A DNA stretch of 5,919 nucleotides, from the NCBI GenBank assembly GCA_017621015.1, contig JAGAUC010000028.1:1-5919 (forward strand). Reading direction: 5' to 3'. The position numbers were made by a program, and so were the translations under genes. Shown here piece by piece: positions 1-5,786 of the stretch (its first letter is position 1; each line of letters opens with the position of its first letter). The notes beneath the pieces were generated by a model. That model saw only the letters and a program-made list of their open reading frames with translations. It did not search any database and was not told where the DNA came from. Origin of the DNA: Clostridia bacterium (GTDB lineage Bacteria; Bacillota; Clostridia; Oscillospirales; CAG-272).

Positions 1-269
1 ACAAGGCCGCCGCCAAGCACGCGGTCAAGCTCGCCAAGACCCGTGGCGGAGCGCATAAAATCGGGCAGCTCCAGATCCTTATAGGCGATGGCCTCGCTGG
101 AGATACCGCTGACGGCGCTGACGCGCTTTACATTGCCGACTGCGCCTCCGAGGGGCTCCGGGGTCTCCTCGGTAAAGCTATTCCACTCGCCGCAGGAGGG
201 GCACTTTCCCAGCCATTTGGGGCTTCTGTATCCGCAATCACAGATATAAGACGTTTTGATTCCTTTCAT
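1..269 (-). CDS. radA: DNA repair protein RadA (Sms), N-terminal part, truncated by window edge
   Basis: RadA is a RecA-like ATPase and DNA helicase that promotes branch migration during recombination and repair in the cytoplasm. The 89 complete codons visible start MKGIKTSYICDCGYRSPKW. They show the N-terminal zinc finger (C10, C12, then C23-P-S-C26-G-E-W-N) and then the stretch leading to the ATPase core, TGLGELDRVLGGGL at residues 76-89, which matches the conserved sequence just before the Walker A loop. Walker A itself lies outside the window. The start is supported by an AAAGGA Shine-Dalgarno about 9 nt upstream and by a strong sigma-A promoter. The first zinc pair reads C-D-C rather than the usual C-x-x-C; I rechecked the codons and the frame is intact on both sides. 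The gene is transcribed divergently from the radC-like gene. Family identity is near certain; activity of the altered finger is unknown. Confidence 0.95.
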   Translation of the reverse strand, partial: MKGIKTSYICDCGYRSPKWLGKCPSCGEWNSFTEETPEPLGGAVGNVKRVSAVSGISSEAIAYKDLELPDFMRSATGLGELDRVLGGGL

Positions 270-287
270 CTGCGGTTTCCTTTCTTG

Positions 288-314
288 ATGTTGTATAAAA
301 ATATTATACAACAT
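288..314. promoter_or_regulatory. Perfect 11-bp inverted repeat over the radA -10 box, candidate operator
   Basis: ATGTTGTATAA (288-298) is followed by five bases and then its exact reverse complement TTATACAACAT (304-314). The dyad covers the radA -10 box and probable start site. It has no GC-rich stem or following T-run in the radA direction, so it does not look like a terminator. It does not match the CIRCE, CtsR or LexA operator patterns I know. A homodimeric repressor controlling radA, and possibly the divergent radC gene, is the natural reading. The regulator is not identifiable from the window. Confidence 0.6.
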
Positions 315-332
315 AAAAGGGCTATTCGTCAA
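303..332 (-). promoter_or_regulatory. Strong sigma-A promoter for radA
   Basis: Read on the minus strand, a -35 box TTGACG (plus 327-332) is followed by an 18-nt spacer and a perfect -10 box TATAAT (plus 303-308). Transcription would begin near 296, giving a leader of roughly 27 nt before the radA start. An A-rich tract on the same strand (plus 349-362) lies upstream where a distal UP element could be. The -10 box sits inside the inverted repeat at 288-314, so a protein bound there would block RNA polymerase. The boxes are seen directly; promoter activity is inferred. Confidence 0.8.
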
Positions 333-379
333 GATAAACCGACCGAGGTTTTTTATTTTTTTGAAATGAGGGTTTTACT

Positions 380-1111
380 ATGCACGAGGGACACAGACAA
401 AGAATGCGAGATAAATTCAAAATGCAGGGTGGCGAAGGCTTTTTGCCGCACGAGCTTTTGGAGATGATCTTATTTTATGCCATTCCCAGATGTAATACCA
501 ACGAGATGGCACATATGCTGATTGATCGCTTCGGCTCCTTCCGCGGCGTTTTGGAGGCAGATGTCTCGGAGCTGATGGAGGTCAAGGGGATCGGCGAAAA
601 TGCCGCCACGCTGCTTAAGCTTTTTCCCGTAGCGCTTCGCCTGTATTTTCAGGAGCCGCAAAGCAAGGTGCAGCGCTTTGACAAGCTTTCGGTGGCGCGT
701 GAGTTTGGTGTGGCGCAGTTTGTGGGAAATGTAAACGAGGATCTTTATGCGCTTCTTTTGGATAATCAGCTTCGCAAGATCGACTGTATCCACCTTTGCA
801 GGGGTACGACAAATCATGTTGGCTTTGACCTTACCGAGCTTTACCGTCAATGCCTTACGCGCAGGGTGTCCGCCGTCATCCTGTACCACAATCATCCGCG
901 TGGCTTGTCCGTGCCCTCACGCGAGGACGTGGAGATCACCTATCAGATCCAAGGCAAGCTTTCCGATGTCAACATTTGCCTTCTGGAGCATTTTGTGATC
1001 TCGGATTTTTCCTGCACACCCATTCTTTGTGCGCAAAGCGGCGTGGTTACACCTGCGATCCCACGGGGTGGGCTCGACCGCAAGGCGCTTGAGCACTTTT
1101 ATTGCCACTGA
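380..1111 (+). CDS. radC: RadC family JAB/MPN-domain protein
   Basis: This 243-residue protein has the RadC layout. An N-terminal helical segment (HEGHRQRMRDKF, residues 2-13) leads into a helix-hairpin-helix region around residues 60-80 (VKGIGENAA at 68-76). A C-terminal JAB/MPN metalloprotease-like domain covers about residues 105-230. The JAMM metal-site residues are all present: E153 upstream, then H170-N-H172, seven residues, S180 and D183. That is the intact H-x-H-x7-S-x2-D pattern, followed by a conserved-looking EHFVISD segment at 203-209. The ATG is preceded by GAGGG at 368-372 with 7-nt spacing. RadC was named for DNA repair, but that role is disputed in the literature and its biochemical function is not settled. 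The gene is divergent from radA and its 3' end overlaps the amidase gene tail-to-tail by 13 bp. I could not place a convincing promoter for it. Confidence 0.92.
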   Translation: MHEGHRQRMRDKFKMQGGEGFLPHELLEMILFYAIPRCNTNEMAHMLIDRFGSFRGVLEADVSELMEVKGIGENAATLLKLFPVALRLYFQEPQSKVQRFDKLSVAREFGVAQFVGNVNEDLYALLLDNQLRKIDCIHLCRGTTNHVGFDLTELYRQCLTRRVSAVILYHNHPRGLSVPSREDVEITYQIQGKLSDVNICLLEHFVISDFSCTPILCAQSGVVTPAIPRGGLDRKALEHFYCH

Positions 1112-1830
1112 GCGTTGTCCATCGTATTCAAAATGCTGAGAGCGATAACAAGTGAAAGCTGCTTTTGATAGCTTTCATCCGCAAGGCGCTTTGCTTCCGC
1201 ATCATTGGACAAAAAACCGCACTCGATCAGAATGGCCGGCTTTTCGTTTCTATCCAGAAGATAGATGGAGGAGTCGGCTTTTTTTATTTTTCGCGTGTTT
1301 TCGGGATCCAGTGCCTCCCTCACCTTGTTTTGCACCGAAAGGGCAAGGGTCTGTGACAGGGGATGATGCGCGGAATAGTACACCTGAAGCCCGTGATATT
1401 GCTTTTGCGGAAAGGCGTTCATATGGATACTTACAAAGACCGCGTTTTCGTTCTCCCGTGCAATCTTCAGACGGGCCGCAAGATCCAAGATCTTTTTTCT
1501 TCCCTTAAAGTCTACGTTGCGGTCATAGAGCAAGACGTCCTCGGTTCGTGTATAGACGACCGAAACACCGCGCTGCTCAAGGTAAGAGCCAATGGTTTTG
1601 ACGAGGCTCAGATTGAGGTCCTTTTCCAGGATCCCATCGGCTGAGGAGGCACCGCCGTCCTCACCGCCGTGTCCGGCATCCAGAACGACGGTATAGGCGC
1701 GATTGCCGCTTGCGCTTTTTGTTTTTTCAAGGGGCAGATGATTTCCGAGCAGGCAGATGAGCAACAATACAACCGTGAAGATCCCGGAGATCAGTAAAAA
1801 ACCGAGGGCATTGTGTGACCTTGAATTCAT
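1099..1830 (-). CDS. cwlD: Membrane-anchored N-acetylmuramoyl-L-alanine amidase (Amidase_3, CwlD-like)
   Basis: This zinc amidase cleaves the bond between N-acetylmuramic acid and L-alanine in peptidoglycan, outside the membrane. The 243-residue product has one N-terminal hydrophobic anchor (about residues 9-29) and then an Amidase_3 domain from about residue 46 to 235. The zinc and catalytic residues are visible: H54 in LDAGHGGEDGG, E69 in LEKD, H136 in SIHMNA and E203 in IECGFLSN. Size, single anchor and lack of wall-binding repeats fit CwlD, the amidase that makes muramic-delta-lactam in spore cortex. Nothing in the window proves sporulation, so a general wall amidase remains possible. I chose the ATG at 1828-1830 because AGGAGG (plus 1838-1843) lies 7 nt upstream; an upstream in-frame ATG at 1870-1872 would add 14 polar residues and lacks such a site. 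The gene converges on radC and is divergent from the envelope operon. Confidence 0.9.
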   Translation of the reverse strand: MNSRSHNALGFLLISGIFTVVLLLICLLGNHLPLEKTKSASGNRAYTVVLDAGHGGEDGGASSADGILEKDLNLSLVKTIGSYLEQRGVSVVYTRTEDVLLYDRNVDFKGRKKILDLAARLKIARENENAVFVSIHMNAFPQKQYHGLQVYYSAHHPLSQTLALSVQNKVREALDPENTRKIKKADSSIYLLDRNEKPAILIECGFLSNDAEAKRLADESYQKQLSLVIALSILNTMDNAQWQ

Positions 1831-1904
1831 AGGAATTCCTCCTGTGGACGTGTTGTGGTTTATCATATGCAAAGGGAAGTGCCGGGAATGACAAGTGGCT
1901 GAAA

Positions 1905-1932
1905 ATTATGGGGAACTTATTGACTTTCCCAA
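1905..1932 (-). promoter_or_regulatory. Probable sigma-A promoter for the amidase gene
   Basis: On the minus strand TTGGGA (plus 1927-1932) is followed by a 16-nt spacer and CATAAT (plus 1905-1910). This is a moderate match, 4/6 and 5/6 to consensus. It would give a leader of about 68 nt to the amidase start at 1830. It overlaps the -35 region of the promoter for the divergent gene, so the two would compete for polymerase. The boxes are seen; their use is inferred. Confidence 0.45.
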
Positions 1933-1948
1933 AAAATAGAGGTATAAT
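1920..1948 (+). promoter_or_regulatory. Strong sigma-A promoter for the envelope operon
   Basis: TTGACT (1920-1925), a 17-nt spacer and a perfect TATAAT (1943-1948) form a near-consensus vegetative promoter. Initiation near 1955 leaves only about 20 nt of leader before the ATG at 1976, with the GGAGG ribosome binding site at 1966-1970. Such a short leader leaves no room for a riboswitch or attenuator, so any control is likely at initiation. It should drive the three plus-strand genes that follow. Confidence 0.85.
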
Positions 1949-1975
1949 AAATAGAATATAATTGTGGAGGTTTTT

Positions 1976-3682
1976 ATGAGCAAGGAAATCATAGAGCTTT
2001 CTTCAAGACAACGGTTCTGGCTTTCTCTTCTTGCAGCGGCGGCACTTCCGTTTTCGGTGGCCATTTTCGGCGCGGGAGAGATCTATTTGAATAACAGCGA
2101 CGAGTTCTTGTTTGTTCTTTCGGATTTTTGGTTTGTTGCCATAGCGCTCGGTCTTGCGACATTTGCGGCATTTTTCGTGCTTTTGCGAATTTTAAAAGGG
2201 AAAGTGTTTCACGTGATACTCTCTCTTTTGGTTTGGCTGGCTCTTATGAGCTATGTGCAGGGAAACTTTTTGAATTTCGGACTCACCTCGCTGGGGGCAG
2301 ATGAGCTGGCCGCAGGCGCAGGAATTGGCCTTATTGTGCTGGATCTTTCGATCTGGCTGATCACGGGAGTTGGCTTTGTCTGCGCGGCGCTCCTTTTGAA
2401 GGACAAGCAGACGCTTGGGCTTTTGGCTACGGTGGCGCTGATTATGATCTTTGCCGTTCAGACCGTCAACTTTTCGATTGCTTTTTTGAATAGCGATGAG
2501 CCGGAAAAGAGCGAAAAGGTGCTCACCACGGAAAACCTCTTTGAGGTCTCACAGGGAGACAATGTCATTGTCTTTATCTTGGATCGCTTTGATATTTACT
2601 ATTACCATCAGACGCTGAAGCAGGAGCCGGATTTCTTCAAGGCGCTTGATGGATTTACCATTTACGACAACAACATTTCGCTGTACTCCCGAACCTATCC
2701 GTCGATCACCTATATGCTTACAGGGCAGGAAAACCGCTTTACAAGTACACGCGAGGAATATTTTAAGGAGGCGTATGCCGACTCGGTCTTTTTGAAGGAC
2801 CTGAAGGCCAACGGTTATAAGATCAACCTGTATACCTCGGCCTATTATGCGTATGACGATGCTGCGGTATTTGGGGATCTTGTGGATAACGTTTCGCACT
2901 ACGATGACTACGTGATCGAAGGAAGAATGGGGCTTACAGCCAAGATGCTGGCCCTTTCGCTTTACCGCTATTTGCCGCTCGGTGTAAAGGATCTGATTGG
3001 CGTTAGTTCGGCAGATTTTGACAAATATGTATCTTTTGATACACAAAACGATCATGAAAAGTATGTGATGAGCGATGCGGATACCTACCGCCTTTTCCGC
3101 GAGAACGGACTCACCACGCAAAACGAGAGCAACACCTTCACGTTTTTGCACCTGAACGGTTGCCACTCTCCGTATACGATGGACGAAAACGGAAACCCCA
3201 TTGAGAGCAACAATTATGCCTCGGCGGCCATTCCGGCGCTGAAGGGCTGTTTCGGTCTTATCTACGATCATATTGCACAGCTGAAGGCGCTCGGTCTTTA
3301 TGAGGATGCCACCATTATCATTACGGGAGATCACGCACGTGCTATGGACGACACGGTGGACGTGGAGGATGCGCGCGTTACCGCGCTGTTTGTAAAGCAA
3401 AGCGGAGACTACGGAACGCCGCTTGCGTATTCCTCAGCGCCTGTTTGCCAGGAGAATCTTCGCGCCGAGATCGTAAAATCAGCGGGGATAAAAACCGATG
3501 AGAACTACGGTAGGGCGTTCTCCGATATCGGTGAGAACGAGGAGATCGTTCGCAAATACTATTTTGAAAAATCCAACGGCGACAAGGATGAGATCGTTAA
3601 GTATCGCGTTGTAGGCAATGCCAACGATTTTTCAAGCTGGACACTTTATGAAAAAGAAGTAGTCGGGGAGATCTATAAGTAA
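1976..3682 (+). CDS. Five-TM membrane protein with extracellular sulfatase/alkaline-phosphatase-superfamily domain (LtaS-like phosphotransferase or hydrolase)
   Basis: The 568-residue product has about five hydrophobic helices in the first third (roughly residues 13-33, 47-71, 77-94, 113-141, 147-170) and then a soluble domain from about 195 to 520. This is the layout of lipoteichoic acid synthase and phosphoethanolamine transferases, with the enzyme domain outside the cell. Superfamily motifs are visible: D203 in VFILDRFD as a metal ligand, H397 in GCHSPY, and D452-H453 in ITGDHA. The segment T240-Y-P-S-I-T-Y-M-L-T-G aligns with the sulfatase signature C-x-P-S-R-x-x-L-L-T-G. T240 thus falls at the nucleophile position, as in LtaS-type enzymes and unlike Cys/Ser sulfatases. 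The ATG at 1976 follows GGAGG by 5 nt; the in-frame GTG at 1964 overlaps that site and is unlikely. Only 9 nt separate it from the next gene. Superfamily is confident; substrate (glycerophosphate, phosphoethanolamine or other) is unknown. Confidence 0.82.
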   Translation: MSKEIIELSSRQRFWLSLLAAAALPFSVAIFGAGEIYLNNSDEFLFVLSDFWFVAIALGLATFAAFFVLLRILKGKVFHVILSLLVWLALMSYVQGNFLNFGLTSLGADELAAGAGIGLIVLDLSIWLITGVGFVCAALLLKDKQTLGLLATVALIMIFAVQTVNFSIAFLNSDEPEKSEKVLTTENLFEVSQGDNVIVFILDRFDIYYYHQTLKQEPDFFKALDGFTIYDNNISLYSRTYPSITYMLTGQENRFTSTREEYFKEAYADSVFLKDLKANGYKINLYTSAYYAYDDAAVFGDLVDNVSHYDDYVIEGRMGLTAKMLALSLYRYLPLGVKDLIGVSSADFDKYVSFDTQNDHEKYVMSDADTYRLFRENGLTTQNESNTFTFLHLNGCHSPYTMDENGNPIESNNYASAAIPALKGCFGLIYDHIAQLKALGLYEDATIIITGDHARAMDDTVDVEDARVTALFVKQSGDYGTPLAYSSAPVCQENLRAEIVKSAGIKTDENYGRAFSDIGENEEIVRKYYFEKSNGDKDEIVKYRVVGNANDFSSWTLYEKEVVGEIYK

Positions 3683-3691
3683 GGGGGCACT

Positions 3692-5773
3692 ATGTTTGAG
3701 AATTTGATGCATTATGTTTGTATCCCTTTGGGGGTGCTTATGAAATGGTGCTGGATGCTTGTGGGTAACTACGGCGTGGCCATTGTTCTGTTTACGCTTC
3801 TCTCCAAGATCGTGATTCTTCCCGTTACGGTATGGGTGCACAAAAATTCCATCAAGATGGTGCGCGTGCAGCCCGAGATCAATTTTTTGAAGGCTAAATA
3901 TTACGGCGATATGGATACCGTTGCCACCGAGCAAGCAAAGCTTTTCAAGCGCGAGAAATATAGCCCGGCGGCCTCGATCGTATCGCTGATCCTTCAGTTG
4001 TTTTTGCTTTCCGCGATCATTGAGATCATCTACCATCCATTGACCTATCTGCTCGGGGCTTCGCCCGAAACGGTTTCGGCACTGGCTGAGGCACTCGGCG
4101 TTGAGCAGGGCATTTCTTCGACGGAGATCCTTATCGTTGAGGCGGTGAAATACCGTTCGTATACGCCGTTTGATACGCTTCTTACTGCCGAGTTTCCTGT
4201 CGAACTGATGCAAGCAATCGGAGGACTGGATTTTTGGTTTCTCGGCTTCAACGTTTCCGAGATCGCCTCGCAGACCCTTGGAAAGAACCTTTTGATCCCG
4301 CTTTTGGCCGGCGTTTCCTCCTGGCTTCTTTGTCTCTCACAAAACGCGCTCAATCCGCTTCAGCACGAGCAAAGTAAGTGGAATCAGTACGGCATGATGG
4401 TATTCTCGGTGGGGCTTTCGCTTTACCTTGGATTTTTTGTTCCTGCGGGTATTGTTATTTACTGGGTGTTCAGCAATCTGTTTTCGGTTTTCCAGCAGAT
4501 GCTTCTTAACCTTGCCATCAACCCCAAAAAGCACATTGATTACGAGGCGCTGGAAAAAAGCCGTGAGGCACTTGCCGCCATCGAGGCACTGGATGATAAA
4601 AACGGCGAGGACGCGGCCAAAAACAAAAAGCGTGAGCGCGCCGATTATAAGCGCTTTTTCGGTGTGGTGAATAAGCATGTGGTCATTTATTCCGAAAAGA
4701 GTGGCTTTTACAAGTATTTTGAGGATTTGATGAATGAGCTTCTGGAACGCTCGAATTTGATCCTTCATTATATTACAAATGACCCGAACGACGTGATCTT
4801 TTCGGTTGCCGAAAAGCAGCCGCGTATCCGCGCCTATTATATCGGCAACAAAAAGCTGATTACCCTGATGATGCGCATGGAGGCCGACATAGTCATCATG
4901 ACAACACCGGACCTCGACAAGTATTATATCAAGCGCTCACTGGTGCAGAAGGACATTGAGTATATCTACGTGCCGCACGATCCGATGAGCGCGCATATGG
5001 GCTTCCGCGAGAATGCACTGGATGCCTTTGATACCATTTTCTGTACGGGACCGCACATCGAGCGCGAGGTGCGCGCCACCGAGCAGGTGTACGGACTTAA
5101 GCCCAAAACGCTGGTGCACTTTGGATATCCGCTGGCAGAAAAGCTGATCGCGGCGCACCAAAACGTAGCGGTGGAAACGGGCAGGGGACGCAAGCAGATC
5201 CTGATTGCTCCCTCGTGGCAGGAGGACAATCTTCTGGACAGCTGTGTGGACAAGCTGATCGAGCAGCTTTATAGTGAGGACAACCGCATCGTTGTCCGTC
5301 CGCACCCCGAATATGTCAAGCGCTATCCGGACCGAATGAAGGCACTTACCGACCGCTACGCCGATAAGGTGGGGGACGGTCTTGTGTTTGAGCTGGATTT
5401 CTCGGATAACAGCTCGATCTGGTCATCCGACCTTCTGGTGACCGATTGGTCGGGCATTTCGTTGGAGTTCTGTTTTGCTACCAAGCGGCCCGCGCTTTTC
5501 ATCAACACGCAGATGAAGGTGGAAAATCCTAACTGGCAGAGGATCGATTGTGTTCCCGTGGAGATCTCGCTGAGAAACCGCGTAGGCGTTGCTTTGGATA
5601 AAGACGAGCTTGATCGGGTGGGCGAGACGGCAAAACAGCTTTTGGATAGCCCCGAGCTCTATGCCGACAGGATCCGCGAAGCACTTGACGAGCATTTCTA
5701 CAATTTGGGAAGTGCGGCCAAGGCCGGCGCGAAATATATTCTTAGAAGCTTGCAGGAAAAACGGAAAAAATAA
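3692..5773 (+). CDS. YidC/Oxa1-family insertase domain fused to CDP-glycerol glycerophosphotransferase (TagB/TagF-type) domain
   Basis: This 693-residue protein joins two families. Residues 1-285 are YidC/Oxa1: a first helix (about 24-49), a charged cytoplasmic hairpin with KNSIKMVRVQPEINFLKAKYYG (51-72) and KLFKREKYSP (83-92), helices near 93-115, 199-216, 233-250 and 251-273, and an external loop of about 80 residues between. The groove arginine of typical YidC is K39 here. A charged linker (282-318) leads to a cytoplasmic transferase domain (about 320-690) with YVPHD (H429), GPHIE (H455), APSW (506-509), RPHPE (H538), DNSSI (572-576) and TDWSGISLEF (584-593), typical of Glyphos_transf proteins that transfer polyol phosphate from a CDP donor. 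There is no signal peptide or lipobox. The ATG follows AAGGGGG by 4 nt and begins 9 nt after the previous stop, implying coupling. The reading frame is continuous through the linker. Donor and acceptor are unproven. Confidence 0.88.
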   Translation: MFENLMHYVCIPLGVLMKWCWMLVGNYGVAIVLFTLLSKIVILPVTVWVHKNSIKMVRVQPEINFLKAKYYGDMDTVATEQAKLFKREKYSPAASIVSLILQLFLLSAIIEIIYHPLTYLLGASPETVSALAEALGVEQGISSTEILIVEAVKYRSYTPFDTLLTAEFPVELMQAIGGLDFWFLGFNVSEIASQTLGKNLLIPLLAGVSSWLLCLSQNALNPLQHEQSKWNQYGMMVFSVGLSLYLGFFVPAGIVIYWVFSNLFSVFQQMLLNLAINPKKHIDYEALEKSREALAAIEALDDKNGEDAAKNKKRERADYKRFFGVVNKHVVIYSEKSGFYKYFEDLMNELLERSNLILHYITNDPNDVIFSVAEKQPRIRAYYIGNKKLITLMMRMEADIVIMTTPDLDKYYIKRSLVQKDIEYIYVPHDPMSAHMGFRENALDAFDTIFCTGPHIEREVRATEQVYGLKPKTLVHFGYPLAEKLIAAHQNVAVETGRGRKQILIAPSWQEDNLLDSCVDKLIEQLYSEDNRIVVRPHPEYVKRYPDRMKALTDRYADKVGDGLVFELDFSDNSSIWSSDLLVTDWSGISLEFCFATKRPALFINTQMKVENPNWQRIDCVPVEISLRNRVGVALDKDELDRVGETAKQLLDSPELYADRIREALDEHFYNLGSAAKAGAKYILRSLQEKRKK

Positions 5774-5778
5774 AGGAG
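5772..5778 (+). promoter_or_regulatory. Ribosome binding site fixing the start of the third operon gene
   Basis: AAAGGAG overlaps the TAA stop of the preceding gene (5771-5773) and lies 8 nt before the ATG at 5787. It is a strong Shine-Dalgarno match and sets the start of a gene that is truncated by the window edge and otherwise hard to judge. The arrangement suggests translational coupling with the fusion gene. Confidence 0.75.
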
Positions 5779-5786
5779 ATATCACA

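Noticed and set aside
336..363. AAACC-N6-GGTTT followed by a T-rich run, resembling a terminator before radC
   Set aside because: The stem is only 5 bp and it lies between the divergent promoter area and the radC start with no upstream plus-strand gene to terminate; the A/T tract is better explained as leader or UP-element-like DNA.
285..467. A 60-residue plus-strand reading frame overlapping the start of radC
   Set aside because: It begins inside the radA promoter dyad, has no ribosome binding site, has no recognisable motif and reads radC out of frame.
470..895. A 141-residue minus-strand reading frame within radC
   Set aside because: No start signal or family resemblance; radC on the plus strand has an intact JAMM site across this region.
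1861..1869. CATATGATA on the minus strand, resembling a sigma-K/sigma-E -10 box for a sporulation amidase
   Set aside because: No matching -35 element at the right distance, and a nine-base partial match is easily found by chance; a better sigma-A pair lies upstream.
1831..1872. Upstream ATG for the amidase adding 14 residues
   Set aside because: The extension is polar, has no clear Shine-Dalgarno, and contains the AGGAGG that correctly serves the ATG at 1828-1830.
1964..1975. Alternative GTG start four codons upstream for the LtaS-like protein
   Set aside because: The GTG overlaps the GGAGG ribosome binding site serving the ATG at 1976 and lies only about 9 nt from the predicted transcription start.
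2549..3400. A 283-residue minus-strand reading frame inside the LtaS-like gene
   Set aside because: Basic, low-complexity composition with no motifs; it is the antisense shadow of a gene with clear motifs and a good promoter and ribosome binding site.
4550..4650. Possibility that the insertase and transferase are two genes with an internal start in the linker
   Set aside because: The frame is continuous and I saw no good Shine-Dalgarno plus start codon in the linker; the linker composition is charged and coding-like.
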